Shown here: positions 43,529 to 52,939 of the stretch, in pieces | Position numbering within the stretch: the stretch's first letter is position 1 | Layout of the letters: each line of letters starts with the position of its first letter | Source: Metabacillus schmidteae | Lineage (GTDB): Bacteria; Bacillota; Bacilli; Bacillales; Bacillaceae | NCBI RefSeq assembly: GCF_903166545.1 | Contig: NZ_CAESCH010000003.1 | Span: 124,001-188,000, forward strand | DNA length: 64,000 nucleotides | Direction: 5' to 3' | Program-made: the position numbers and the translations under genes | The notes under the pieces: generated by a model | What the model saw: only the letters and a program-made list of their open reading frames with translations | Databases searched by the model: none | Told to the model about the DNA's origin: nothing

Positions 43529-43960
43529 TTATCTATGTTGATGTTTCTCTTCGTTTTGTCTTCGATTCAATAGTTCTTGTACTACTTGCCAACCTCTAAT
43601 TGTCAAAAAAAGAAATTTATAAGGTTTTATAGGCTTATAGAATAATAAAGACATATCTAGAAGTTTATCAACATGTCTTTCTGCTGTTTTTCTATGTATA
43701 TTTGTCTTATTTTCTTCATAAGTGAAAGTACGTCCTTTGCCGACTTTAGTCTTTCTATCAACCATAACATTATCAACGATATCTGTAATTGTTATGCCTC
43801 TTATATTCGATTCTTCTGTTCTTTGATTTCTTTCAGTTTTACCTATGTGGAAGCATATTTTTTTTGTAACCTCATCAGCTTCAATAATATCAGCGAACAT
43901 CTTAACGAGCTCAGGAGGAAGTTTTACATCCTTGTACTTAATATGCAATTCATTGATCAA
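43529..43960 (-). CDS. tubR: TubR-like winged-helix centromere-binding protein
   Basis: The 143-residue basic protein has a winged-helix core: ITDIVDNVMVDRKTKVG, then TNIHRKTAERHVDKLLDM as recognition helix and the FLFLTIRGW wing. TubR binds tubC and links it to TubZ while repressing the operon. TTG 43960 is chosen with AGGGAGGT 8 bp upstream. It sits 54 bp ahead of tubZ and directly beside the repeat cluster at 44.1-44.4 kb. Confidence 0.85.
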   Translation of the reverse strand: MINELHIKYKDVKLPPELVKMFADIIEADEVTKKICFHIGKTERNQRTEESNIRGITITDIVDNVMVDRKTKVGKGRTFTYEENKTNIHRKTAERHVDKLLDMSLLFYKPIKPYKFLFLTIRGWQVVQELLNRRQNEEKHQHR

Positions 43961-44100
43961 ATAGTATTACCTCCCTTTTCTTCATTTACTATATATTACC
44001 TCATATCAGAATCTAATACAAGACTCTTTATCTATCGATGATTATAAAAAATTATATAAACGTTTCTATTAAAGCCCTTTATTTACTGGTTTTATATAAC

Positions 44101-44371
44101 GAGTCTTTATATAGTTTCTATATATAGAGTCTATATAAATTAATGATCTATACTATGACGAAAAAAATAAAAAATCCAGTAGAATTTAATTTTTATTACC
44201 AAAATTGTATTAATTATATAAGTAGACAATAGATTTTTATAGTAAGTTTTTATCAAATGATTAGAGGTATTCTATATATAGAGTCTATATATAAAGCTAT
44301 ATCAGTATTGATCTTTACCTAAATTTATTAACGTCTAAGTTATTCCGACTCTATATATAGACTCTGTATAT
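44101..44371. repeat. Candidate tubC centromere: three 17-mers
   Basis: TATATAGAGTCTATATA occurs at 44121-44137 and 44275-44291. A one-mismatch reverse copy lies at 44354-44370. Partial AGTCT-TATATA words surround them. Each is a near-perfect palindrome around a central base. They start about 140 bp upstream of tubR, where tubC is expected. The assignment is by position and repetition. Confidence 0.65.
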
Positions 44372-44624
44372 TTGGTTTATTAATTATCTATAGTTCAATA
44401 AGTGATATCAGTTCAATGATTATAAATGGTGATTGATCAGGTAAAGAGGGGATTTATGGACTGTAAAAAGAGGGGTCTTTTCTCATATGTGCTAGATTAA
44501 TTGCATTAATCATTCTCAATTCGCCTACTTGCCTTTAATGTTTTTCAAATGATATGAATTATCTATGTGACAGATTTCCAGAGTGATAGAATTCCATTCT
44601 AATTTAAGGAAGGGAGGAGGTGAT

Positions 44625-44666
44625 TTGAAGTCTGACAGCATGGTTGAGGTGAATGAAAATTATTAA
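44625..44666 (+). CDS. Possible 13-residue leader peptide
   Basis: A near-perfect ribosome-binding site (GGGAGGAGGTGA, 44611-44622) precedes TTG 44625. The frame reads MKSDSMVEVNENY and stops at 44664-44666. It lies upstream of the 45188 operon, with a strong hairpin about 75 bp further on. The strength of the site is out of proportion to such a short frame, so a regulatory leader peptide is possible. Confidence 0.3.
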   Translation: MKSDSMVEVNENY

Positions 44667-44739
44667 TTTTATTCATAATGCTTGAGACTAATTAAGCATA
44701 ACGTTAGGGTTCAGATAGATGAAATAAACATAGTCAAGT

Positions 44740-44787
44740 AAACACCCCCAAGTAAACATACTTAGATATGTTAATTTGGGGGTGTTT
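44740..44787 (+). promoter_or_regulatory. GC-rich hairpin upstream of relaxation/VirD4 operon
   Basis: AAACACCCCCAA (44740-44751) pairs with TTGGGGGTGTTT (44776-44787) perfectly. No U-run follows, so it is a hairpin and not a plain terminator. It resembles the stems of the leader family. Confidence 0.55.
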
Positions 44788-45036
44788 AAGGATAAACATA
44801 CATAATCATCTTAAAACCCTTATTATAACTGACATTTCGAACTGCATAGAATCCAGACTATTTTCTGTTTTGGATACTCTTTTTCGACTGTTTTTTAACT
44901 ACAAATATGTTTTTGAAAACCTGTTCTATTTGCACCCAATATTTTTCTCGAATATTAACTTTTGAATCTTGTAAAATCAACTTTATAACTTGTATTTTTA
45001 TTCAGCTTAATGTAAAAAAATCTTTTCCTTAATTCC

Positions 45037-45152
45037 TTCATTTTTCTTATTTACATGCTATAATATTGAATACAAATCAATATTAATAAATGGGCGTACC
45101 CCACATTTTGAAAAAGGATTTTTATATCCTTTCTCTTGATGTGGGGTTTTTT
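45037..45152 (+). promoter_or_regulatory. Promoter and GGG-CCCC leader terminator of relaxation/VirD4 operon
   Basis: Extended -10 TGCTATAAT (45056-45064) has a weak -35 (TTCATT) 16 bp before it. ATGGGCGTACCCC follows. The stem ACCCCACAT (45098-45106)/ATGTGGGGT (45139-45147) has an inner AAAGGAT/ATCCTTT hairpin and TTTTTT. It ends 35 bp before the ATG at 45188. Confidence 0.75.
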
Positions 45153-45187
45153 GTTGATTTTGTAACTTTACAGATAGGAGGTTGTTT

Positions 45188-46489
45188 ATGAAAGGTATTG
45201 CAACAGGTGTAAACAGGCAGGGGATTATCTTCAAGGAATATGAACTGGATTTATTGTATCAAGTTTATAAACATCGGCTGTTAACTACTGTTCAAATGTA
45301 CAGGCTGATTGGTGGAGATAAAGTAATTCACTACAACAGTTTTAGCAGAAGACTTAGGAAATTTGCAAAGTATGACTTATTAGTCTCTCATGAATATAGT
45401 CTAGGTCAGAATGGGTTTTATTATTACTACTTTCGAATTGGCAGCAAAGCAATAGAAATACTCAAAGATACTGGATTTATCAAATCTGGCGAAAAGGTGT
45501 ATGAGCCTTATAAAATTTCTGGTGTTAAAAATATAGATCATTATTTAGCTACCCAAGAAGTAGTAATCAATACATTGGTTTCTCTAAAGGAGAGAGGAAA
45601 GGAGAGGGTAGATTCGCTAGCTCCATATGAGTATTTATATGTAGATGCAGATGATGATAATGAGGATACTAAAGTAGTAGTGCCTGATTGGATTCTAAAA
45701 AAGGACGATATGTTACTAAACATTGAATTGGATACCGGTTCTGAAAATCTAGATGTTATACAAGACAAGGTAAAAAGGTATATTCATCTAGCTGAATTAC
45801 GTCCGACAGAAAGAATAATTGTATTGTTCGTTGTGTTAGACGATTCCTTTCCTTCCCGCTTTTCTTATACAGATCGATTAAGGAGGGTAGGTAATATGAA
45901 GCAAAACTTAGTTAATACAAAAGGTATTCAATCTGTTAATTTAGATGTCTTTGTTGTTCCGTTATCTAGAGCTTATGAAACTGCTCAAAAGTTAGTAATA
46001 AACGAAGCGCCATTGTTATTAGATAGACGCTCCTTGGAAGTCGAAGCATGTGTATCACTTTTAAGTGAGTACAACGAAAAATTTGAATATAATTTATCTG
46101 AAGTCAATCAAGCTGATTTTTATAATCAATCTATACCTTTTCAATATTATGCAGATGGGATATATAAATTAAGTAATCAAAAGGGGACATTTACTGATTA
46201 CGTTATGTTCGTTGTGTTAGAAGAGGGGAATGTTCAATCATTAGACAGATTAGACTTTCTACATAAGTCAGCCTTTCACTTTAATTCTTTTAACGAGAAA
46301 GTGAATCGTATTATTGTCTTGTATGACAGTCTGACATCTTTTGAGTCTGACATTTTAGGTGCAGAGTTTGCAGAAACTTTGTTTATCGATAGTCAGACTT
46401 TAGGATCTTCTTTAGAAGATGAGCCACAATTTCATAAAACAATATCACCTTATCGAATGGAGGGAACTACTTATGATAAAGGACGTTAA
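45188..46489 (+). CDS. Replication-relaxation family protein, likely relaxosome component
   Basis: The 433-residue protein starts with a winged helix (residues about 10-100: HRLLTTVQMYRLIGG, then FSRRLRKFAKYDLLVSHEY). A nuclease-like domain follows with PDWILKKDDMLLNIELDTG as D...E-x-D acidic cluster. This matches the Replic_Relax family (PF13814), linked to plasmid replication or transfer initiation. AGGAGG precedes ATG 45188. It overlaps the VirD4 gene start by 17 bp, so it may be the relaxase or its auxiliary. No classical HUH relaxase is seen in the window. Confidence 0.7.
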   Translation: MKGIATGVNRQGIIFKEYELDLLYQVYKHRLLTTVQMYRLIGGDKVIHYNSFSRRLRKFAKYDLLVSHEYSLGQNGFYYYYFRIGSKAIEILKDTGFIKSGEKVYEPYKISGVKNIDHYLATQEVVINTLVSLKERGKERVDSLAPYEYLYVDADDDNEDTKVVVPDWILKKDDMLLNIELDTGSENLDVIQDKVKRYIHLAELRPTERIIVLFVVLDDSFPSRFSYTDRLRRVGNMKQNLVNTKGIQSVNLDVFVVPLSRAYETAQKLVINEAPLLLDRRSLEVEACVSLLSEYNEKFEYNLSEVNQADFYNQSIPFQYYADGIYKLSNQKGTFTDYVMFVVLEEGNVQSLDRLDFLHKSAFHFNSFNEKVNRIIVLYDSLTSFESDILGAEFAETLFIDSQTLGSSLEDEPQFHKTISPYRMEGTTYDKGR

Positions 46490-49286
46490 TTGGAAGGCAA
46501 AACTCCCTGTTATTGTAGCAACTTTCCTTTTCATCCATTCGTTGTATCAAATGATACGGGCGTTGTTTAATGAAATTTTACTATTTAAAGCTCAAAGTTC
46601 CGGGGAGATAGTTAGCTATATAATTTTTGGTGACCCGCTCCATCCTTCATTGATTGGGTTTGCTTTTCTAGTCATCACTTTTATTGCTACCTGGTTACTT
46701 TCTACAAGAATTAAATTGTATAAAACAATGAAGTGGAGAGTAATTCAGTTCTTGATTATGCTCTGTGGTATCATTTTTCACTATGCATGGATAATAACAG
46801 CAGTTACTTACAATAAGTTAGTCCCATATTTCTCAATCAGGGCAGATATGATTAACTTGGAGAACAAGGCCTTCCAAGATGTATTAATTCATAATACAGA
46901 TCAGTTTTTCTTATTGTTGATGGCGTTACCGCTATTAGCAATGTTTATGTTGTTTCTTTATTTAGGAGGTCTTTTTACTAAAAACCAAGAGGACTTGGTT
47001 GAAGCCTTTAGGAACTTTGAAGTTAAAGGAAAATGGATACAGAGATTCTCGAAATTTGAAAAGACTGATATATGGCCAGACGTTGAGTTAGGTCCAAGTT
47101 CAGAATCAGGGGAAATGGTGACTATTCCAGGACGAGACAGAACCTTGAATTCTATTATTATCGGAAGTATTGGTACTGGTAAAACTGCTGCGCTTGGATT
47201 ACCTATGATCAATCAAGACTTACATTGGATGACTAAATTTATAAATGATTATCCTTCTATCTCACAAAAGGAAAATTATAATACGGAAGATGTAAAAGGG
47301 ATGTACTTGAATGGAATAAGTATTATTGAACCCTCTAATGATTTATGTCAAAAGGCTTTGAAACTAGTAAAAGCACATGGGATTCCGGAAAGAAGTATCA
47401 CTTATATAAACCCGCTCGATCCTAACACACCTTCCATTAATCCAATGAAGGGACCTGTAGACAAAGTTGCAGAAACCTTCACCTTAGTCATTGAAGGTTT
47501 AAATGAGAGCGGAGAAACAAATGAATTCTTCCAGCAATCGCAAAGAACGCATTTAAAGCATTATATCTATCTGTTGAAATTGCATGATCCAGAAAAAGAA
47601 GTAACTTTTGATATGTTGTTAGATATGTACAACAATTCACAGCTGGTTCGTAAAATGCATGAGAAGTTAAAAAAAACTTTCCCTGCAGATTATGACCTTA
47701 TAGCGGATAGGGATGAAAGAAATCATTGGCAAATTGTAAAACAAATTGATGAGTGGTTTGATCTAAACCTTGTTCCTAAAACGATGCGTACACCACAGGG
47801 AGAGATACCTATAAAGGTTGTTACAGGCCCGTATCGAGGAGAGACTGAATACTATGATGCTAAAGCTGAGTTTGTCCAAGGTCTTCGTAACGTTTTAAAT
47901 GACATTGGTGCCAATAAGTTAATACGTCGTGTTTTGTTCGGTAAGAGTGATTTTGATTTTGATCAGCATTTAGAATCCGGTGGAATCCTTCTTTGTAATT
48001 CAAGTAAGGGGGAGTTATCTGGTTTAGCGAATGTACTAGGGAAAATTGTTTTGCTAAGTTTACAAAACGCAGTATTCCGGAGACCACCTAACGTTTCAAC
48101 TTTTCATCATATTATGGTCGATGAAGCTCCAGACTACTTATATCAACCATTTCGTGAGTTTCCGGCACAATCTCGTAAATATAAGGTTATCGTTACAATT
48201 ATCTTACAAACGATTACTCAACTTGCTGATCGTTATGGTGAATATTACATGGATACATTGATTGGTACGCTAAGAAATCGTATGGTATATGGTGATTTAC
48301 CTGCATTTGATAGTGAGTATTTTAGTAAAGTATTTGGTGAGAAGTTTGTATATGAAGAAAGCACCACAGAACAATCTGTTTCACCGCTTCAAGATAATCC
48401 TATGACGCGGAGTGGGTCATCGTATAGCAAGAAAAAAGATGTAATGATGACTACAAGTGATGTTATTTATCAAGATGCATTCCAATGTAGTGTTAAGATT
48501 GTAGTAAATAACAAGCCGATGCCAGTTCAACAAATAAAAGCTAATTTCGTACCTGATGAAGAATTTAAGAATGCAAATGTGAAAGTTGATGCTGAAGCAG
48601 CTGAGATATGGCTAGAAGATCGTCGATTGTTCTTAGAAGGAAAACCAATAGAGGAAATGGTTAGTGAAGGAATAGAAATAGATGAGGATGAAATTCTTAT
48701 TTCTGAAAATGATGATAAGCTTTCATCCGCTAGTAAGGCAAGGGAGGAAACAATTGATGAGAAGCAAGTTGAAGAAGTAGTTTCACAACGTCATGTAGAT
48801 TTGCCTAAAGATGATATCATTTTTTCACCACCTAAACCTTCCAGATTAAGAACCGCTAAGTCTAATGCAAACGTTGCAGAAGAAGTTGCTGTTTCAGTAG
48901 AAGAAGCGGTAGCCGTAGAGGCAGAAATAGAGGTGGTAAAAGAAACACCTATGATATCTGAATCTAAAAAAAATCCAGAAGAAAATCAAACTGAATTGAA
49001 AGAGTCATTTGAGGAAGATTTATTACTTGATAAACAAAGTATAGTTAAGGATGAGTCACAACCAGAACCGATTAAAGAAAACAACAAGCAAGAGGATTTA
49101 GATGATTGGCAAGCGCAACTAAAAACACCTATGAGTCAGATATCTTATAGGGAGCAACCTAGCGTAGATGAATTTGAAAAAAATACTAAGAAAGTAGCAG
49201 CTGAAAAAAGTCAAATGGACAAAAAAGGTGATGATTTAATAGGTGAGTTATATACATTTTTAAATGATGAGGAGGATAAAGTTTAA
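46473..49286 (+). CDS. VirD4/TraG-type coupling ATPase
   Basis: The 937-residue protein has an N-terminal membrane domain (spans near 8-27, 55-75, 88-105 and 145-165). Walker A GSIGTGKTAA lies near residue 231 and Walker B HIMVDEAPD near 547. QSRKYKVIVTIILQTITQL follows as the VirD4 motif 3 region. A Glu-rich coiled tail of about 230 residues ends the protein, longer than usual. ATG 46473 has GGAGGG upstream. It brings the DNA-relaxase complex to the secretion channel encoded at 11-23 kb. The tail may recruit other plasmid proteins. Confidence 0.93.
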   Translation: MIKDVNWKAKLPVIVATFLFIHSLYQMIRALFNEILLFKAQSSGEIVSYIIFGDPLHPSLIGFAFLVITFIATWLLSTRIKLYKTMKWRVIQFLIMLCGIIFHYAWIITAVTYNKLVPYFSIRADMINLENKAFQDVLIHNTDQFFLLLMALPLLAMFMLFLYLGGLFTKNQEDLVEAFRNFEVKGKWIQRFSKFEKTDIWPDVELGPSSESGEMVTIPGRDRTLNSIIIGSIGTGKTAALGLPMINQDLHWMTKFINDYPSISQKENYNTEDVKGMYLNGISIIEPSNDLCQKALKLVKAHGIPERSITYINPLDPNTPSINPMKGPVDKVAETFTLVIEGLNESGETNEFFQQSQRTHLKHYIYLLKLHDPEKEVTFDMLLDMYNNSQLVRKMHEKLKKTFPADYDLIADRDERNHWQIVKQIDEWFDLNLVPKTMRTPQGEIPIKVVTGPYRGETEYYDAKAEFVQGLRNVLNDIGANKLIRRVLFGKSDFDFDQHLESGGILLCNSSKGELSGLANVLGKIVLLSLQNAVFRRPPNVSTFHHIMVDEAPDYLYQPFREFPAQSRKYKVIVTIILQTITQLADRYGEYYMDTLIGTLRNRMVYGDLPAFDSEYFSKVFGEKFVYEESTTEQSVSPLQDNPMTRSGSSYSKKKDVMMTTSDVIYQDAFQCSVKIVVNNKPMPVQQIKANFVPDEEFKNANVKVDAEAAEIWLEDRRLFLEGKPIEEMVSEGIEIDEDEILISENDDKLSSASKAREETIDEKQVEEVVSQRHVDLPKDDIIFSPPKPSRLRTAKSNANVAEEVAVSVEEAVAVEAEIEVVKETPMISESKKNPEENQTELKESFEEDLLLDKQSIVKDESQPEPIKENNKQEDLDDWQAQLKTPMSQISYREQPSVDEFEKNTKKVAAEKSQMDKKGDDLIGELYTFLNDEEDKV

Positions 49287-49374
49287 ATTTACTTGATTGG
49301 AAGAAGTGAATAAGTTACAATTTGATTATATTTACCTAGTTCATCTTACAATCAACGACAAATGAATAGATATA

Positions 49375-49452
49375 TATAATGGGAGAACCCCACAACTAGT
49401 TTTAAAGATTTATTTCGCGTGTAAATCTTTAGGCTATGTTGTGGGGTTTTTT
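49375..49452 (+). promoter_or_regulatory. Promoter -10 and GGG-CCCC leader terminator of second VirD4-like operon
   Basis: TATAAT (49375-49380) directly abuts GGGAGAACCCC. The stem AACCCCACAAC (49386-49396)/GTTGTGGGGTT (49438-49448) contains an inner AAAGATTTA/TAAATCTTT hairpin and ends in TTTTTT. With initiation near 49387, the stem is the first thing transcribed. Confidence 0.75.
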
Positions 49453-49538
49453 GGTTGTTGTAAATGATGAACTGGTAGATATAACAAACAAACTGAGTGT
49501 GAGAGTAAATATTAGATACTAAAGCAATAGGAGGTTTT

Positions 49539-50951
49539 ATGATGTTGTTATGGCCTGATGTGGAATTAGGATTAAGTACTAAAACAGGTGATTCTATAAA
49601 GATACCAGGCAGAGACCGTGCTTTAAATTCGATTATTTTAGGTAGTATTGGAACCGGAAAAGCTGCCGCTTTAACTTTACCTATAATTAATCAGGATTTT
49701 CAATGGATAAAAAGGTATGTCAATGATCTCTCTACAATTGATGAGAATGATAATAACAATACTAATGAACAGGATTTAAAAAACTGTCTTAATGGTGTTA
49801 GTATCATTGAGTCTTCAAATGAGATATGTGGAACTGCTCTTAAGTTGGTACATGCTCATGGTATACCGGAAGAAAAAATTACGTATATTAATCCGCTAGA
49901 CCCAAAAACGGCTTCTATTAATCCTATGAAGGGACCAGCTGAACATGTATACGAGAGTATCTCAAAACTAATTGAGGGATGTATAGAAAAAGGTGAAGAT
50001 TTTGCATTAGAAATTCAAAAAATGCATTTGAAGTATTACATATATTTGCTGAAACTTCATAATCCTGAGAAAGAAGTAACGTTTGATATGTTACTAGATA
50101 TGTATAATCACCCTAAATCAGTGCGGAAAATGCATGAGGATTTAAAAGAAATTGCTGTACCTGCTGATTATGAATTTTTAGATAACGAAGAGCAGCGACA
50201 ACATTGGCTTATTATTAAACAATTAGACCAATGGTTTGATGAAAATCTTGTATTAAAAACCGGAATTTCTCAAGAAGGTTCAACTACTGATGAAATTGAG
50301 TATTATGACCTAAAAGCAGAATATGTTATAGGGATCCGTAATTCTCTAAATACTATCGGATCAAATAAACATATGCGTCGAGTTTTATTCGGTAACAGTT
50401 CCTTTGATTTTGATGAACACCTTGAAGCGGGAGGAATATTACTCCTTAATACGAATAAAGAAGAACTCATGGGTTTCTCTAATGCACTAGGTAATGTAAT
50501 TTTAATGAATTTACAACATGCAATTTTCAGAAGAGATCCAAGGAGTGCTACTTCTTTTCATCACATTATTGTGAATGAAATGCCTGAGATATTAGGAGAT
50601 ACTTTTTCTGAATTGACATTCCAGTCTCGTAAAGTTAAAGCTATCGTAACCGTTACATTAAGAAGCATTACGCAACTAATTAATATTTATGGTGAACATT
50701 ACACTGCTATGCTAATTGGATCGTTAAGGAATCGAATAGTTTACGGAGAGGTTAATGAACGTGATTCTAAGTATTTTAATAGCTACGTTATAGGTGGTGA
50801 AAATTGGATTTCGCATCATACCTTTACAAAGGCTAGTTCTCCAACTTGCAGTGTTAGTCTAATGAGCAATGGACAATCCATGCCCATAGAACAAATCAAG
50901 GTAAAATTTATTAAAGAACAAGCGTTGCATAAAGATAAAGTATTAATTTAA
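49539..50951 (+). CDS. Second VirD4-like protein, degenerate and without membrane domain
   Basis: The 470-residue protein aligns along its whole length with residues about 205-700 of the coupling protein at 46473 (WPDVELG, RDRALNSIILGSIGTGK, INPLDPKTASINPMKGP). It lacks the membrane domain and the acidic tail. Walker A is GSIGTGKAAA, with Ala for Thr. Walker B is HIIVNEMPEI, with Asn for the catalytic Asp. ATP hydrolysis is therefore doubtful. AGGAGG precedes ATG 49539. It may be a regulatory or decoy subunit of the VirD4 hexamer, or a decaying duplicate. Its own attenuated leader argues for a kept function. Confidence 0.85.
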   Translation: MMLLWPDVELGLSTKTGDSIKIPGRDRALNSIILGSIGTGKAAALTLPIINQDFQWIKRYVNDLSTIDENDNNNTNEQDLKNCLNGVSIIESSNEICGTALKLVHAHGIPEEKITYINPLDPKTASINPMKGPAEHVYESISKLIEGCIEKGEDFALEIQKMHLKYYIYLLKLHNPEKEVTFDMLLDMYNHPKSVRKMHEDLKEIAVPADYEFLDNEEQRQHWLIIKQLDQWFDENLVLKTGISQEGSTTDEIEYYDLKAEYVIGIRNSLNTIGSNKHMRRVLFGNSSFDFDEHLEAGGILLLNTNKEELMGFSNALGNVILMNLQHAIFRRDPRSATSFHHIIVNEMPEILGDTFSELTFQSRKVKAIVTVTLRSITQLINIYGEHYTAMLIGSLRNRIVYGEVNERDSKYFNSYVIGGENWISHHTFTKASSPTCSVSLMSNGQSMPIEQIKVKFIKEQALHKDKVLI

Positions 50952-51013
50952 AAAATGATAAGAGTCAATAACAAAAAAGAGTGAAACTTAAATAAAAAAC
51001 TGGAGGTATTATT

Positions 51014-51913
51014 TTGGAGACAATAACAAATCAAGCGTGGTCTCATGAGGAATTAGAGACGTTAGCAAGAATAAGCCGTAATCAAGAAGTAGTACAAGGA
51101 ATGGTGCAATCAGTAGGATTTATAACCATGCCAGTTCCTCAAGAAAATGGACGTATGGTATCACAAGAAACAGAAGTAGCTATCTTTCGTTTAGAAGGAG
51201 GAGTAAAAGCTTTTTGTCCATCTAGTGAGTTCAGTGAGCATTCTTTCAAAACGCTTAATGGTTTTGTTGGGACATATCAGAATATCGTTATCACTCGATT
51301 AGATTTAGAACATCAATTGGCCATTGTTTCTGTTAAAAAGGCTGATAAAATTAGTCGTGAAAACTTCTGGAATACAATTAAATACCTTGATAAAAAAGGT
51401 GAACTAAAAAATGAAGTTTTCGATGGTGTAGTGTGGGGGATTAACGAGAAGAATGAACGCATACATGTTCGTGTAAATGGTACTGATTGCTTCATGCTTA
51501 AGTATGATTGGGATTGGAACAATAATATTGATATTAGTAGTGTAGTAGAGAGAGGAACTAAAATTCCGGTTAAAGTACTCCGCTACGATGAAGAAGTAAA
51601 CATCATTCAAGTTTCTCGTAAGGATACAATGGAAGATCCGTTTAAGAAGTTAGAGCAAATGAAAGAAATGGAAGTAGTTGTAGGACGTGTACATAATGTT
51701 CATCCTATACATGGTATCTTTGTTAACCTTGAAGAAGGTGTTAGACTCAAAGCAATTAAACCTCGCCATTTACCTGAGCCTCTTGTGGGTGAAATCGTAT
51801 CATGCCGTATACGTGAAATCGATGCTAAGAATAGAAAAGGGAAGGTAGTCATTGTAGACTATCCACAAGGTAAGAAAAAGAGAAATGATATAGGAAGCTT
51901 CTTATTCGGGTAA
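51014..51913 (+). CDS. S1 RNA-binding domain protein
   Basis: The 299-residue protein has two or three OB-fold S1-like repeats: about residues 15-100, 130-195 (GTKIPVKVLRYDEEVNIIQV) and 205-285 (VVVGRVHNVHPIHGIFVNLE). These resemble ribosomal protein S1 units. TTG 51014 follows GGAGG at 7 bp. The end overlaps the next gene by one base. S1 proteins bind single-stranded RNA. On a plasmid with many attenuated leaders it could influence translation or antitermination, which is inference. Confidence 0.8.
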   Translation: METITNQAWSHEELETLARISRNQEVVQGMVQSVGFITMPVPQENGRMVSQETEVAIFRLEGGVKAFCPSSEFSEHSFKTLNGFVGTYQNIVITRLDLEHQLAIVSVKKADKISRENFWNTIKYLDKKGELKNEVFDGVVWGINEKNERIHVRVNGTDCFMLKYDWDWNNNIDISSVVERGTKIPVKVLRYDEEVNIIQVSRKDTMEDPFKKLEQMKEMEVVVGRVHNVHPIHGIFVNLEEGVRLKAIKPRHLPEPLVGEIVSCRIREIDAKNRKGKVVIVDYPQGKKKRNDIGSFLFG

Positions 51914-52857
51914 TGGATACACAATTAACAGAATTACAATATTTTTTGTCCAAAGAAGGGGACATTCCATTTTGGGATCACCCTTCTATGTACGGTTATA
52001 AAAAATTACCTAAGAACTACTTTCCTTTTTATAGTGTAGAACAAGTTTTAAGAGCATATAAGCAAGGGCAAATAGATGATACCGATATTATGATTCTTAA
52101 AGTAGTAGGAGATGCAGTAGCTGCCAATGAGGATCAGTTAAGAAGATACTTAAGCTCCCAAATGTCTAGATCGGAAGTTTCTGAACGCTTGGAACGTTTA
52201 AGAAAGAATGCCATGGTTGATCGATGGTTTTGTCGTTTGGATAATGATGAAGATGAAGAGTTTAAGCCACCCGCTCCCTTTACTCTTGGTGTTGGCGGTT
52301 TTAAATTATTGAGGCATTTTTATAATGATCAGCCTTTTATGAATCCAAATACGTGGGATAGTCAAAATGCAAAAACATTACAAAGATATGTTGCTATGAA
52401 TGAATTACGCTGCCGATTAGTTGAAAGTAGAGCAATTAAAGGTTGGACATGGAATGGGATCGTAGCACACAATCGTAGGTATAAGAAGCCGTTTGGAGTT
52501 GCGGAATTAGAAACCGGACAGGGAAGAGTTAATTTTATTATCGAAAGAGCTCAAATGTCACAGAATTTTGTTGGCTTTTTAAGAGATAAATTACATCAAT
52601 GGAGGAATCTCTTTGAAAAGCAACAATCCTTTCCTATTACGGCTTTTCCAACAAATGTACCAATTTTCATTCTGTATTGCTCAACGGTATCAATGGCGGA
52701 GTTTATTCATAAAGAATTAATGCTCGATACATTTCCTTTTACTGTATGGCTTTGTGTAGATGAATTAATTGATACAGATGGTTTGTCAAAATCTCTTTTT
52801 GCTCCAGACAAGGAAAAGTTAAGAAGAATGAATGTTTCTTTTTTACAGGAAGATTGA
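51913..52857 (+). CDS. Winged-helix protein resembling the 45188 relaxation protein
   Basis: The 314-residue protein has an N-terminal winged helix (residues about 55-105, DEDQLRRYLSS-like stretch and SEVSERLERLRKNAMVDRWF). A C-terminal domain follows with VAELETGQGRVNFIIERAQ, in the position of ELDTGSENLDVIQDK in the 45188 protein. The architecture is shared although the sequences are far apart. The first Met overlaps the S1 gene stop. It may be a second relaxosome or replication protein. There is no direct evidence of catalysis. Confidence 0.6.
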   Translation: MDTQLTELQYFLSKEGDIPFWDHPSMYGYKKLPKNYFPFYSVEQVLRAYKQGQIDDTDIMILKVVGDAVAANEDQLRRYLSSQMSRSEVSERLERLRKNAMVDRWFCRLDNDEDEEFKPPAPFTLGVGGFKLLRHFYNDQPFMNPNTWDSQNAKTLQRYVAMNELRCRLVESRAIKGWTWNGIVAHNRRYKKPFGVAELETGQGRVNFIIERAQMSQNFVGFLRDKLHQWRNLFEKQQSFPITAFPTNVPIFILYCSTVSMAEFIHKELMLDTFPFTVWLCVDELIDTDGLSKSLFAPDKEKLRRMNVSFLQED

Positions 52858-52894
52858 GTCGTTAGACTATAGATCTATAGTATGCAACAGCAAG

Positions 52895-52937
52895 ATAATA
52901 AAAAGCCCCTTATGCTTATAAGGAGCTTTTTATTATT
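52895..52937. terminator. Bidirectional terminator
   Basis: AATAATAAAAAGC and CCTTAT pair with ATAAGG and GCTTTTTATTATT around a GCTT loop, between the plus-strand operon and the minus-strand gene at 52940. Confidence 0.85.
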
Positions 52938-52939
52938 AC

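Noticed and set aside
44768..44965. 65-codon plus-strand frame
   Set aside because: It begins inside a hairpin, lacks a ribosome-binding site and has a composition typical of AT-rich non-coding DNA.
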